64,000 bases of DNA from Owenia fusiformis (taxonomy: Eukaryota > Annelida > Polychaeta > Sabellida > Oweniidae), in contig CAIIXF020000003.1 of assembly GCA_903813345.2 (NCBI GenBank), positions 22,955,248 to 23,019,247 of the forward strand, in the 5' to 3' direction. Both the position numbers and the translations under genes were made by a program. The notes beneath the pieces are model-generated. The model did not search any database. It saw only the letters and a list, made by a program, of their open reading frames with translations, and was not told the origin of the DNA. This document shows positions 14,001 through 29,000 of the stretch, one piece after another. The first letter of the stretch is position 1. Every line of letters starts with the position of its first letter.

Positions 14001-17000
14001 GTTGAAGTAGGGTATGTTAAACATTAATTTTTTAACCTAGCCTTAGAGTACATTTCATGTTTACACAATACACAATTGAATATTGGTTTATGTGCGATTC
14101 AAGTAGAAGATTAGAGATAGTGAGAAATTCTCTCAGAGATTTTCGTTCTGAGTTACATGCTCAACTTTGAAGAATGTATAAAAATTGCTTCTGATTTGCT
14201 TAAACATATCCATATACATCGAAGGAGCATGAATTGTAAATATATGCTTGCAATTTACATACTCTATATTGACTTGAAGTATATGCAAACATGACCTTAA
14301 ACCAAATGTGAATTCAATTTTGATATTTTTTTTTATCTAAAGCTTTTGAGAACTTTTTATAAATGCACTAACTTTGAGTAATCTTCAGAGTGACCCAAAA
14401 TTCTGAAATAATCTGCTCGAAGCTTCTTAAATTGTTTTGTGTAGACAGAGAGTTCAATAGGTCAATAGGTCAACTTAAAGTTTGAAACCACAAGAAAATA
14501 AGTAACTATTGTAAGAGATCACAAACTACTTTCAGTCTCTATCAGGATTATAGTGATTAGATAATTATTAACAGAAAGTTGTGAGAGGTTGTATCAGAGT
14601 GATAAGGTACTGTTCCAGTGGTGAGTTTTTGAGGGGTTGTCTCAAATAATATTCAAGGATTCGTCGGTGCAGTATATTAAACTGTAATCTCTCACTATCT
14701 CCTTTTAACGATTTTATTGTCATATCTATGTTGTTTTTCATCACAATATAAATAAGGCTTATTTAGCTTGGATTTATTTCATACCATCAAATCGTAAAAT
14801 GCAACTTGGCAAATCTCGTCTATCTCAGGAATGGTCACTTGACCCTAGAAACCATGAGACTTTAGATGGCAGGATTCAATTGGAAAATTTGAAATTTTGC
14901 TGAATGGCACATAATTTTTATAAACCATAGAATAGCAAAATCATTAGATGGCATCTTAGACAGTAGACACAATATTTTTGCTCCAAATAATAAAATAAAA
15001 TAATTTACAATCTTTTTTCAGCACCCTGGTGCAGCGAACATCTTACTACAAATCGGCAGTGTGGCCTTTCTTACAAAACTGCGCGAAAATCGCACTGGGC
15101 TGTTACGTACGCTGATAGATGACATCATAGAAACATTGTTTAGACTGCCTGTTATTGACAGTGGGGAGGTTCACTCAGAGGAATGTGTCTACAGAGTAAA
15201 ACCTTTAAAGCCAGGTATACACGTACATAAATTATCAAATTGCGGTAAAATGATGTAAATGAAGAGGTTGGCAAGATACAGTACCCTGGTGAAGGATTTT
15301 CCTATAAGGGGGGTTGACTTTTGTGTTTGGATAAGTTGTGCCCCAGACACACAGAGCACATGGAATATGCACTCATGCAAAGCGTGGCTGTAAGCAGGTC
15401 TAACATGCCTCCAAGAAAATTTTTGAAATTTAGACCCTCTCATGCATCCTGAGCATATTTGCACCATTCTGGAAAAAAATCTCTAAAACATGATAAAATT
15501 GATGATCAGATTCAATATATGATAAAATCCTGATTTCATTAAATTGGTTGATAGATGGATACTAGATTATTCATTGATTCGGCCTGTATGACTTGTTAGC
15601 TAAGCAGGGTCTCAAAATCCAGAATGTCTTCTAACTGATTTTGTACATCTGCTTATGAAGATATTGGGCCTATCATTTAAATCAGATTGATCATTTGTAA
15701 CAAAAGTCTATTTCCGCCATTGAAACTTGGGCTAGAGAAACCAATTTGAAGGTTTTAACCTCCCCTTTATTTTGCATAAAATGTAGTTGCATTGTGACAT
15801 CATCAATACACATCATGACTTCATTCCAGTTATTCCCACCGAGTACTTGGAACCCTCAGATTCATACTACACTCCTAGAGACCAGGATGTTCCCGAGAGA
15901 TCACATGTGGTTCCCCATGAAGATCGGGGATACTTTCACGCCACCACAGAAGAAAGACATTTGGATGACACTTCAGCATCCAATGGTATGTTTACAATTA
16001 AATTATGTAATACTATGGTTACGCGGGTATCTTAAAGTATAATAATATCATAGTAATAAAGAAAATAGACCTGTATATGTTATATATTTCCAGGTAGTGC
16101 AAACTGCTTTATGTTTTCTACATTCCCATGGTTAGGGTTGACTCCAACTGATAGACACGTACTGGACTCCACTGATTCGTAAGCAACCCGTTGCATTTGT
16201 TTTATCGTTATATTATTGTATACTTGTCGCAAATATACAGTCAGGACTTATACTTAGATAATTAGATAATCAAGAGGGGTTATATCATTAAATCCTAAAC
16301 ACTTTCATGTCTTCCAATATATACACAGAAATAATCAGTTTGTCTTTAGTATATATTGGACATTGTCTTACAGTAAAGGTCAGTGCTTATACTGCACCCT
16401 ATGTACATATGATATCTTTCAAAGTTAAGAAGTATTATATACCATGCATGATAAGATTAGATTGAATAGACTTCAGATTTAATCTTAAATGTAAACTGTG
16501 GACTTAACTGTAAGGTAGGGCTTATAATTGATAAAACAGAATATTATATAGGGTGTCCCAAAGACCTCATCAATTGCAATACAAAGTTTGTGTAAAGCGT
16601 AAAGAGACTTAATGGACACACTGTACCGTTGAAGCAGTTGCAAACCAGAATATGTTTTTTACTTTCATTATACATTCTATCTCAGATGTATATGTTTTCG
16701 TTAGTGATATTTGGCAATTTCTAAAGTAATACGAAATAAAACTGTTTGAGCATCCTTTTTATAAACCATAGCAAAAACCATAAAAACCCAAGTAAAAAGT
16801 AGAGAATCAAAAAGGTGCCCTCTCCTATCGGATAAGATATTTTGACTAGATGTCTGGAATTTTTAGTTATTTTATTTATTTTTAGGTCCCTTAGATCGAG
16901 AGAAACTGGTTTGATAGTGAGTGCTTGTGACTTCCTTTGTGATGTTGTATTTCAAGACTTCCCAGCAGAAGTATTCCTGCAAAGACCAAACATCGTAAAG

Positions 17001-20000
17001 GTACAAAGTTCTTTATTTTTTTTATTTTTTAGTTTATTACATAATGTATTGATATCGGTAGCAATCTTAATCCTTAGTTCAAGTATAAAGTTCTTATTTT
17101 TTATTTATTAATTAATTGTGTCACCACCAGAAGTCACAGGTTGGTATATGTAACACATGGCATGTGGTGACATTTCGCATGTAAATGCCTTGTTTCATAA
17201 TGTATAGATTGGTAGCAATCTTATACTTTTTGAAATAATATTTACTCATCAAATGTTTACTCATCTTATACATGATGACATATAATAGTAGTTTAAAGTT
17301 AAATATAATATTTCAGCAATTTTTTTTATAAGTATGGAGCTAGTTGATAAGCAAACATCTCAACAAGTTTGGAGAGCTAAAGACAAAAAATGAAGAACTA
17401 AAGACAAAAAACATGAATTTGATCCAAATAATTTGACTAATTTTCAGAGTCTATTGTCGTTGCTAGAAGTCCCAGCAGATGAACATTTTGAAGTGAACCT
17501 AGCGGGTGTGAAGACTCTTCAGTATTTGTCTCAGTGTTTACATACGAGACTTGCATATTATCAGGACCCCTCCCTCTATACACCTAAGCAAGGTAAAACT
17601 TTCGTCCAAGAAATTCCGCAAACATTTGAATATAAATGTCTCTATTATCTGAGGTAACCCTTATTATGTCATTATCAAGAATACAGTAGGGTGTCCCAAA
17701 AAATCACTTTTTTGGAGTTGAGCTTAGCACAATTGGGGTTTGGTTCCTTTTTAGGAGGTTATTAAGTGTGTAAAATATTAAAGAGACAGATCGATGTTTC
17801 AGTTGTTGGAATTAGACCTAAAAATGTAACGTTTTTGGCAAAAATCGCACTTTTTGACCAGATTTACTGAAGAATAATGGAAACCTACCTCACCTTCTGT
17901 TCATAAAAATGAAGGCTAAATGAAAGGTTGTGCACCACATTACCAATCTAAGTAAGAATACTGCTGAGATTTGGGTATATACCCTCCAAAAAGACTCTGA
18001 AATGAGGCTAAAAATGACATATTTTAAGATTGAAATCAATGGGTAACATTCATACGTATTACAAATGTTTTATTTAGCTATAGATATGCAGATCACATAA
18101 GTAAGTTCAGATCAGTTCTTCAGGTCAGTTCTTCAGATAAAATTGTCCATATTGTCCATTTGTTGTTTGTTAAGGTTTTTAAAATCAAGAAGCTGGCGGT
18201 GATGGTTAACCACCATCTGAACACGATCGCGGCGATCCACACCCTTGCCGTAGTTTGCGAACTCGGTAACATCCTTGATTGCCCGTTCTGCACAATCGTT
18301 AACTACTTCCATGGAAGTAACGAGCTCCTTAAATCTAATATACTCTGGAAACTGATCCCAGTTGTCGGGATTAAATTCCATCCAGTGTACATCTACTTGA
18401 AAGAGGTCAAAAATTAACCATGACCTTTCCCCACCAAAGTTTTCAAGCTTGACGTCCCCTGGTCTTGTTAACAAGTGATCTTTCATTTGTGTTTTCTGTG
18501 GAGGAAAGTTCTGGGGACGACCTGCATCTATCATTACTCTGATGATCTCAGATTTCTTCTCACCCTTGATGTTGTTGTCACATAGTGACAGAGGTAACAG
18601 TTCCTCAGAGAGGTACCACATATGCCGTTTAATGGATACAAGTACCTTGTTGACGAGTTCAGGATCAGATGCCTAAAAGCCAGATGTTGGTTATTGTTCA
18701 GATTGCACATTATGATTTTGATGAGATATATTGCCTTTGACATAAACCGCGCATGGCTAACTGCACCTGGTCTTTTCATACGCCACTGGTAGTTGTAAAT
18801 GTTACCACCCAAACCTCGTCTTTGGACCTACATACCAAGATATCTCTCAAATTAAAATCAAGATGACAAGTAGTTTATGTCAAAGGCAATATATCTCATC
18901 AAAATATTGATGACTAGGCACCAGCTTCCTCCACACATTGTTACTCCTAGAGAATTGCAACAAGTGGTTAGAATTGCAAGGTTTACTCTCTTCTTATACG
19001 GCAAGTTCTTCCTTCAGGCCATGATTCCTGCAGTTGCTCCCCGCGTGGATTTAGAGTTCTGGGAGAATACTCTTCAGTTTCAGGTAACAATTCTTCTTTT
19101 TCGTCATGTAAAATATTGAACAATGAAAAATCAAGATTCAAAATCATAATGTGCAATCTGAACAATAACCAACATCTGGCTTTTAGGCATCTGATCCTGA
19201 ACTCGTCAACAAGGTACTTGTATCCATTAAACGGCATATGTGGTACCTCTCTGAGGAACTGTTACCTCTGTCACTATGTGACAACAACATCAAGGGTGAG
19301 AAGAAATCTGAGATCATCAGAGTAATGATAGATGCAGGTCGTCCCCAGAACTTTCCTCCACAGAAAACACAAATGAAAGATCACTTGTTAACAAGACCAG
19401 GGGACGTCACGCTTGAAAACTTTGGTGGGGAAAGGTCATGGTTAATTTTTGACCTCTTTCAAGTAGATGTACACTGGATGGAATTTAATCCCGACAACTG
19501 GGATCAGTTTCCAGAGTATATTAGATTTAAGGAGCTCGTTACTTCCATGGAAGTAGTTAACGATTGTGCAGAACGGGCAATCAAGGATGTTACCGAGTTC
19601 GCAAATTACGGTAAGGGTGTGGATCGCCGCGATCGTGTTCAGATGGTGGTTAACCATCACCGCCAGCTTCTTGATTTTAAAAACCTTAACAAACAACAAA
19701 TGGACAATATGGACAATTTTATCTGAAGAACTGATCTGAACTTACTTATGTGATCTGCATATCTATAGCTAAATAAAACATTTGTAATACGTATGAATGT
19801 TACCCATTGATTTCAATCTTAAAATATGTCATTTTTAGCCTCATTTCAGAGTCTTTTTGGAGGGTATATACCCAAATCTCAGCAGTATTCTTACTAAGAG
19901 TGGTAATGTGGTGCACAACCTTTCATTTAGCCTTCATTTTTATGAACAGAAGGTGAGGTAGGTTTCCATTATTCTTCAGTAAATCTGGTCAAAAAGTGCG

Positions 20001-23000
20001 ATTTTTGCCAAAAACGTTACATTTTTAGGTCTAATTCCAACAACTGAAACATCGATTTGTCTCTATAATATTTTACACACTTAATTAACTCCCCAAAAGG
20101 AACCAAACCCCAACTGTGCTAAGCTCAACTCCAAAAAAGTGATTTTTTGGGACACCCTAGAATACAGCACATATTGTTATAACTTTTCTTTTCTCTGTGT
20201 TTGACTTTCATTATCTCAAAATTCTGTTTTACAGATTTTACATCTGCTCCGTCACATTCTTCGTCTCTGTCCAGTTCCAGTAGCCAATCAATGAAATCGT
20301 CTGATACACGTCCTTCTGCGATTGGTCGAAGTGATATCCGTTGTGGTGGTGATGGGAGAGATCGTGATTCTTCATCATCATCGAAGTAATTTTCAGATTT
20401 CAAATTTTTGTTTTTAACACTCTTTTTGTATTTATAAAATATTTATTAAAGTCTTACACTGTTTACATTTTTTGTTTTTTGATATGTTTAGAGGCCGTTA
20501 AGCAATTTAATTATACATTATTCTGTACAATATATCTTCATAGAATTTTCATTCCGAATTATTAAATGTGACACAAAACAACCATTCTCCTACATGTACA
20601 TTTTCCATATTTGAGGAATCTTTTGAGTTTTCAACTGGATTTTAAACTGAGCACAATACATTACAGGGACATCATATTACCACTCAATTTTAACATCCTT
20701 AACATACAGTATAAGTGGTATTTAATCCGAGTGGTTAATTTGCCGAATGGTCAAATTTTATCAATTTCCTAATTTTAATTTTCCTAATGACAAGAAACTT
20801 ACCATTGGATAACATTATGAAGCCAATATTTCCGACATTTAATTTTCCGAGCCTGTTAAAATTAGGCAATAGGCAAATTAAATGATTAGGCAAAATTACC
20901 ACTTATACCACTTAGTAGTTCTGAATATGTCACCACCAAGAAGTGGTGGTCTGTTTTAAGAGCCATCATTTTTGGTGACTGGCATTGTGCAGTCAGTATA
21001 GGTGTCTGATAATCACATGATGTTTTGTCATAATAATGCCATGTTGTATTTTATTTATATATTACAGTGATACATCAAGGACAATTTCTCCTGATCTTGA
21101 AGTGCCAGACATTGAAGATATTCAAGCTTTACAGTTCATGCAGATGACATTACCCCAGTTCTGTATATCTACCTTACAGAAATCTCTCCCTCTTCTTAAA
21201 CACAATTCAGAAAAGCTACAACTTTATTCAGCACTCTTGATTCAAAAATTACTAAACATTCTTGAGGAATCCGTCACTAGCTCTATATGGTCAGACCCAA
21301 GTCCTGCAGCCAGAGAATTGGTAAGAAATGCACTTTGTCCTTGTTTTTGGATTTTGTGCTCCAAAAAGAAGAAATATTTTCTCATAGCCTTATTTTCATT
21401 TTGAAAGTTGATGGATCTGGGCAATGAAACTTTCACTTATTCATACTGTTATATACAATCATTGATAATGCGATGATTTTATGTAAATGTTTCAAAAAGT
21501 TCGAATGAGATTTTATGTCATTTTATTTAGATTTTTACATTTTTGGTGAATTTCTATTTTAGATGGATAAGTTGACAGAGTGCATTGATATTCTTGGAGA
21601 TGTGATAACCTTTAACAATCACTCCACCAGCCAAGCAGGGTTAAAAAACAACAGGATGAGATACCTGATAGCAGCATCTCTACTTGTACGACTTTTGAAG
21701 GATTTGGTGCCTAAATCAAAGGTACTGGACTTTTTGGCTCACACAGTGAGCCTATGGGATCGACCAGGCGTCCGTCCGTCCGTCCGTCCGTCCGTCAACA
21801 TTGGCCGCACAAATTAAAACTGCTATTCGGATTGAGTCATATCCACATTCATTTTATGCATATCCATAATGCCTATTTGACCTATCATCGCCATTTCCCA
21901 AGTTCGCCCGGTTTCCGAGAAATTGCTGATTTTGACGTCAAAAAGTCAAATTTTCTGTAAATACTAGACACTTTGTTGAAGTAGAACTTTCAAATAACTT
22001 GTAGTAGTTGCTGTATATGCAACTTATGTCCTCTGAAGATTTCAAAGCTCTTGGAATTACAGTTTTTGGTGTTTACTCTATAAAATTTGACAAAAAGGAG
22101 GACTTAGTCATTTTCAGGAAACTTTCTTATGTATAAAGTCAATGGCAGGTTTTGTGATTGACAAGTTTCTCAAAGTTTGCCTTATACTTGATCATTTCTT
22201 GCAATGAATTACATCATAACTAGATTTAAGCATTCCCTACATATTGCTCAATATATGTCAGCATCAAATTTTTACCATTTTTGAGATATTTGACGTCAAA
22301 AAACAGTAAAAATAAGTTATTTTTCAACTTGCTTCAATTTGACCAAATTTTTTTTTGAAAATCATCAAACTAGGTCACACTACTTGGCTGTCTAAGTTTC
22401 TCAAAGTTCGAGACTACAAATCCAAATCAAAATTTTTGTTTGAAAGTCAGGATATACATTCCTCTGAAGGTTCAAAACTGTGTGAGCACAGGACCGTGGG
22501 TCCTATTTTATTAAAATATTACCTAGGGAGTTGGTATAGATAACCATTTTTTGTCATCTATTGTTAACAATTTCGAAGTTCAGTATTGTTGTATTTTGTT
22601 TACCACCAATGAAGGTGAGCAATACCTCTTGGGTATATCCCGGTCGAAATTTACGTAATTAACCTTGAAGATAGACCCAGAAGGAGCCCTGTGTTCTTTT
22701 ATGTGCACTTATACATAGACAAGTACACGCCACAGCCTTTTGTACGAGTTGCGGACCACTCAGTCAAACACCCTGAAGTACTTCATGCAAACAAGCAAAT
22801 TTAGTCTTGCCTGAACCGGGGATTGAATCCGGGACCTATTGCGTAAGAGGTACATGCGCTACCACTGAGCTACATGGGTATATTATATATAATAATAATA
22901 GGATTTTATTAGTACTGATGCCCTTCTTTTATTATATATATATACCTGATTGGTTCCTAGTGATTGATGTATAAAATTAATTGTGTTAATTTTCAAGTTT

Positions 23001-26000
23001 GTCGTTTTTTATGGCACCACCACAAGTAGTGACATATTATTATAGTCGCCAACTTTTTTGTGGATGGTACTTGGTGGTTGGTGTTTGGTGTTCAATGTCT
23101 ATAACAAATGGCAGGTGGTAACATTTTGTATGTTAATGCCTTGTTTATAAATCTTTTGCTATTCATATTTCTTCATTGTGTAGGCGCTTGATGTGCTGCC
23201 AGAGTCTAGCCTGTCTATTCTGAACATCCTCCTCATGGATGAATGCTTAGCAATGGCCTATCCAGATGTAAGGGAGCTTCTGATTGGTTATCTGCAAGAA
23301 ACTGATGTTACACAGCCTCTGATTGGTTATTTGAAACATGCAGACTGCTCCCCCTATCAGGTCTTTGAAGCAACTAGTGAAGTATGCAAGTCTATGTCTG
23401 CTACCTGCAAGTTGCTCATGATGGAAGATATTTGTGCTCAGGTATGTATATAAAGGGGTCTATTTGAATATCCATTTTTTTTTCAATGAAAGATTGGTGG
23501 AAATTAGTCTATTTTTATGATACCAGCAAGTATTGATGGCATTTTGTTATAGCCACCAATTCTGTGACCAGTATTTTGAATTCAGCAATGGTGGTTGGCA
23601 TACTTACTTGATTTTGACTCTTTTCTACCATTTACAGCTCAGGTTTTGTCATATTAATGCCTTGTTTTATCTCTTCAACAGTGCTCGTAATGTAAAAAAA
23701 TAATGACTTGATCAGTTTACAACATTCTTCAAAAAAGAACTGTTTGGTACTAAATGTCATCTTACATTTGTTTTTTGCAGCACCGTAATGATGTGAAAGA
23801 GAGGCTGAAACTGGCTGAAAATGCAATATACAGTCTTCCATACCACCAGTATCTCCCTCTAGTGGATACATTAATAAATATGGCCTCAATAATGTATGTA
23901 TGATGTCATTTTGTCAGATTGAACTCTTTATCTCACCCTATGCAGACAGAGCCTGTGGGAAATATTGGGTGCGGCGCAAATGAGCGGAGGGTGCGGAGCT
24001 AACGGTCATTTTTGAATTTAAAATTGGGATATTTCTGAAACTAAGCCGTTTTGGGACTTCTAATATACCAAGATATGTGTATTTGACACCAAATATCAAT
24101 AAAATTGTGAAAATAGTAGTGCAATTCATTTTATAGTGACGCAGTATGCCTTAAACATTTCCCAAACCTATATATTTTGAGACTATCCTTTTAATACTGC
24201 GTCCCCAGCATTCATAAAAAATGGTGTTCAAGATACACTACCCATGCAAATTATTTTTGCATCTTGGAAGCCAGGCAGTATCTGTGTGATTTTATAAAAA
24301 TTCGGAAATGTTCTTTTATGTACGTTTATGGAGCTCCTCCGCACCCAATATTTAGAGGGGGCTCATATCTGAAAACATTTCCGAATTTTTATAAAATCAC
24401 ACAGATACTGCCTGGCTTCCAAGATGCAAAAATAATTTGTATAGATAGTGTACCTTGAACACCATTTTTTATGAATGCTGGGGACTCAGTATTAAAGGGA
24501 TAATTTCAAAATATATAGGTCTGGGAAAGGTTTAAGGCACACTGCGTCGCTATAGAATGAATTGCGCTACTATTTTCACAATTGTATTGATATTTGGTGT
24601 CAAATACACATATCTTGGTATATTTGAAGTCCCAAAATGGCTTAATTTCAGAAATATCCCAAATTTAAATTCAAAAATGACCGTTAGCTCCGCACCCTCC
24701 GCTCATTTGCTCCACACCCAATATTTCCCACAGGCTCTGTCTGCATAGGATGTATCTACTTAGTTTTAATTACCAAGTATACACGTGTCAATGTAATGTA
24801 ATTGAACATTTAAGAAATAGCATAAATTTTATTATTTCATGTAAGTGCAATTAGGTTTCCGCAGTCAGGGAGAATCAGGATTGTTTTCCCTGACTTGGAA
24901 TTTTAGACTTAGTGGCAGAAAAATGCTGAAACTTTAAGTATATCATTGTTCAATGTTGTAGATATAATTTTGATGTGGAAGATAGTTTACACCATCAAAA
25001 TTTGGCGCTGGTGCTAAAATGCATGACACACCCCATGTCGAGTGTCAGAGAGCGTGCCTTTGCAAAATGTCTTCAACTGACCAAGGTAAAAAGAATATTC
25101 GGGGGAGTACAGTGTTACCGTAAATAGGCAGCACCTCAATAGAAGCCTTCCATATTTTACTGATTTCTTCATAATATTTCAAATGTTCTCATTCTCAAGT
25201 TTAATGTTGCAATACCAGCATATCTGTTCAATTATTTTATTCATTGTTCACACATGTAACTATAGTATCTACTGGAGCATATCTCTCTATCTTATTAAAT
25301 CAGCGGGCATTGATATATGAAATTCTTAAAAAGTCAACAACAAAGCTAGTCTAGCTACAATACCTTGGGACCCCCCCCCCCCACACACACACACACACTA
25401 TACACCCATGTCTTTTATAAGACTACAACAAAGCAGAATTTATCCTGGGTTTAACTTTATGGGTTTATTTTCAGAAAACATTTGGTCTTGACAATGCAGT
25501 TACAGTTAGTTGCTTCAATCCTATTGGCCTGTTCATAACAGATCGTAAAGTATTGGACCAGTTATACAGCCATAGCCTCTTTGATGCAAAGGTACTATTT
25601 TGTGATCAGAGTTTTATCACAGTAGGCACTTCTGTCACTATTAAGTATACACATGTCAAGTATATGTCAAATGCTAATCAACATTGTCATCACATTTACT
25701 ATAGTACCACAATTGAGGTGGAACCTACTACTACCAACAGGAGAACACTGATTAAAGATACACTGATTACATATTTCCATTTGAAGATATTTTTTGTAAC
25801 ATAATGGCCAATATAACTTTTGAAAATGTGGATTCTCATTATTTTACTGTAAAGGATAAGTATGATCATACCTTATATGGTCTCTTAAAATTATTCTTCA
25901 GCTGGGAGCAGAATCAATTTACTTTGGCCGGCATATTTGCAGAATATCCATGGAATTGGCAACTTTTCTTAATGTATGATGAAAATCAGCCTTACCTTAG

Positions 26001-29000
26001 TAATTCCTCAGAATTCACGCAGAATTGGCCTTTTCACTTTTAGAATCAACTGGTTTCACGTGTAAAACTTGGTAAATTGTGTATTTATACGTTTGGTTAT
26101 ATATTTTTCAGGTTAGCAAAGTTGCTGAGGAAATACTACTATATATATTCCAAAGTCAGTTGGTGGTGCCATCTACAATTTGGCGACAGATTCTCGACAA
26201 TGTTGTCGCTATATTCCCCATCATTCAAACTGTTATTTCCATGCAGGGTTCATTAGGAAATTGTTTGTTGAAGTTATGTGAAGCCAAACCCCATGATGAG
26301 GGTACCTCACTGACACTGCCAACTGTGGAAAGACTCCGGGGTTGTCTAAGGATGCTTTATATGCCAGATATACGGTAAATCTTATTAAAAGGGTTGTGTC
26401 TATATCTCTGATATCTAATTAACCCAAAATGTTTTGATTCATAGTAGTATGATACTATATGATATATGGACCATCAAAAGACTTTAATTCAATTATGTAA
26501 GCTTAAAAAGAATTCCTTGATCAAGATCCCAGGTATTTCTGTCCACCATTACACTACAAAAACTGATATGAAGGGATGAACTAATACTTAGAGGACCATA
26601 ACTCTACACATTCACGTACAGATTCTATTAAAAACATGTACCTTAACCTCCCTATTACCAGATAATAAGTTAGTTCATTCATTATGAGAATGAGGGAATA
26701 TAAATACATGTATGTGCAGTTACAAGGTAAGCCCCTTCTCTTACTTGTAGGCTGCGAACTGAGGGCTTGAACAGGTTGGCCTGGTTTTTAACAAGTGAAG
26801 AAAATAGTACACAAAAGCTACCTGTATTTTCCCAGCTGAATGTGACAGACCTGGCTAATTTGCTCATAGTTGACCTGCCTGTGCACCCACAAGATCTTGA
26901 TACTGGGAGATCTGTTTTTGAGGTAATGTGTTTATAATGAGTATATAGATACAATGGTCCACAGAGATTATTAGGTTATATGGTGTCTTTTCTATACAGC
27001 CCATAAGTTGGAGGCCTCTTAAAACTTTATTCTGTTTCAAAATAAAATAGATGTTAATGTAAGTTATTTTTGCACTTCAGTTCTCATCATGTTCGTGTGT
27101 TTTTGCTAGCACTCCTTTATAGAATTGAAATTTTTCAATTTCAGATTGATGGTATGATGAAAGTGTACGACATATTCCGTTCACCCTCTGTGGATCATAG
27201 TGTTAAGAAGTCTGCACTGGAACAACTGGCTGTCATTCTACAGGGTAAGTGAACACCAAAGTTGTTAATGATTCTTTTGTTACACCCTACCAATATTGGA
27301 TCTAGACCCTCTGCCAGTGTGACTGAGGGTGTTAAACAGTTACTTTGGAATTAAATTACGCGGAACTTGTCTACTATCGACTTTCTCTTGATTTATGATG
27401 CCTTTGTGTTTGGAAGCTTTCAATTTTTATGCCACCTTCAGCATTTGTGACATATTGTTACGATCTCCAACTTTTTGTGGATGGTGCTCAGCAGTTGGCG
27501 TTTGTTGTTTGTGGACCTTTAACATATTGTAGCCATTTGCAATAATTTAAGTAGTAGTGTTCACATGGACTTGAAATTTTCTTTGTCAACAACTTGTAAC
27601 ATATTTTTGGCAGTTTCAGTTACCATGGCAATGAATATATGTTACCATGGAAGCAAATTACTTGCCTTAAAACACTTCTCATATTTCTTGCATACTGTAA
27701 CTTAAGAATGCATAGTCAGTGAGTCACATTAACTTGAAATGTTACCATGGCAACAAATAAGTGGACTTGTAACATTTTGTAACCATTTGCAATAACTTGC
27801 AAGGTGGTGACATTTTGTCATATTAATGCCTTGTTGACAGATTTTTGGACAAAGAATTACTCTTGTGAATTTCACTAAATATAAACCCTAAAAAATGAGG
27901 GAGCAAGGGTCCATGTGCAGTATGGCAAGTGATTTTAGCAAAGTAAAACAAATTATATTGAAAGTGTCCTTAACCTGAATTAGATCTGGGATTTAACTGA
28001 CTATAATTCATGTTATGTTATATGTTTCAATTAAGAAGTCCAATTTTAACTTACATTTCACTTTGTTTTTTTTTGTATTTCTAAGATATCCATATTATGT
28101 AGTTTGATAACTCAGTCAAGTAATATAAAGAAGCCATTGGGAAGTGTTTCTCAGATATCCATATATGTGTACTCCGGGGTCTCATTAGCAGCAGGCAACA
28201 GGCAATTTTCACCGGTTGTTTTTCACAAGTTGTCTGTTATTTTTAGGGACTTTTCAACTTTTTCATGTTAAATTCATGATTTCCATTCATTTTGCCTGTT
28301 GTTTTCATTCATTTAGCCTAGAAATTCTCGTGAAACTCCTGGAACTATGCTATATCTTGTAGATTGATAACTCAGGAAGCCACTTAGCTAATTGCAAATA
28401 AATTTGAATTTACCAGTTTTGAATTTGAATCTTTTTCCAGATACTCATCTTCACAAAGCATTTCGTAAGGAAGATGGTGTTCAACGTTTGATCCACACTC
28501 TACGTGGTTGCGTCAAAAAAGATTCAAATGAACTACAACAGGGAAGAAATATGGAATTTATCCCCCCATGTTTAGTATGCCTTCATGCACTCATACGGGC
28601 CAATCCAAACTTGAGACACTCTTTAGCCCGTGATGGTCAAATATATTATGATGTCATACGCTCTGCAATTCTCTGTGCAAGAGACACGCGTACCAAGCAG
28701 GAAGTGGCATCTATTTTATTGTTTCTTTTATTTGATGAACTTGTTCAGGAAAAGTTTTCACTTCCTGGAGTGATCGTTGACAGGTAAACATATTTTTAGA
28801 ATTAAATATTATTATTATATCCCTGTCAAATTCCTCACTCTATGATTGGTCTATTTCCTACGTATGACTAAAAAATAAGCAGCGATAATTTCTAGTCTGT
28901 AAACTGACTTTTATGGGCTCCGTGGAATATAATATGTGAAAGATGCACACTGTATTCACCTCAGTAGAATTACATATTTCTATAATATGAAGAGGGAATA

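Larger units (their letters stand above)
17687..20158. mobile_element. 2.5-kb palindromic mobile element with 9-bp target duplication
   Basis: Left arm 17687-18721 and right arm 19138-20158 are near-identical reverse complements, with ends AGGGTGTCCCAAAAAATCAC. The 416-base centre is unique apart from a second small inverted repeat (18714-18750 against 18872-18906). AGAATACAG is duplicated at 17678-17686 and 20159-20167. Long arms and a 9-bp duplication recall Mutator-like elements, but I cannot confirm the family. The arms carry the same ORF on opposite strands. Confidence 0.85.

Noticed and set aside
15196-15214. Alternative rotatin exon 3 end at CAG|gtatac
   Set aside because: It would leave one extra base and put a stop early in exon 4; the gtaaaa donor at 15196 keeps the frame.
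22808-22880. tRNA gene on the minus strand
   Set aside because: A and B boxes are present but the anticodon stem does not pair and the unit continues into a SINE body.
25804-26043. 79-codon plus-strand ORF in RTTN intron 14
   Set aside because: No acceptor in the needed phase, no similarity to rotatin, and exons 14 and 15 already join in phase 0.
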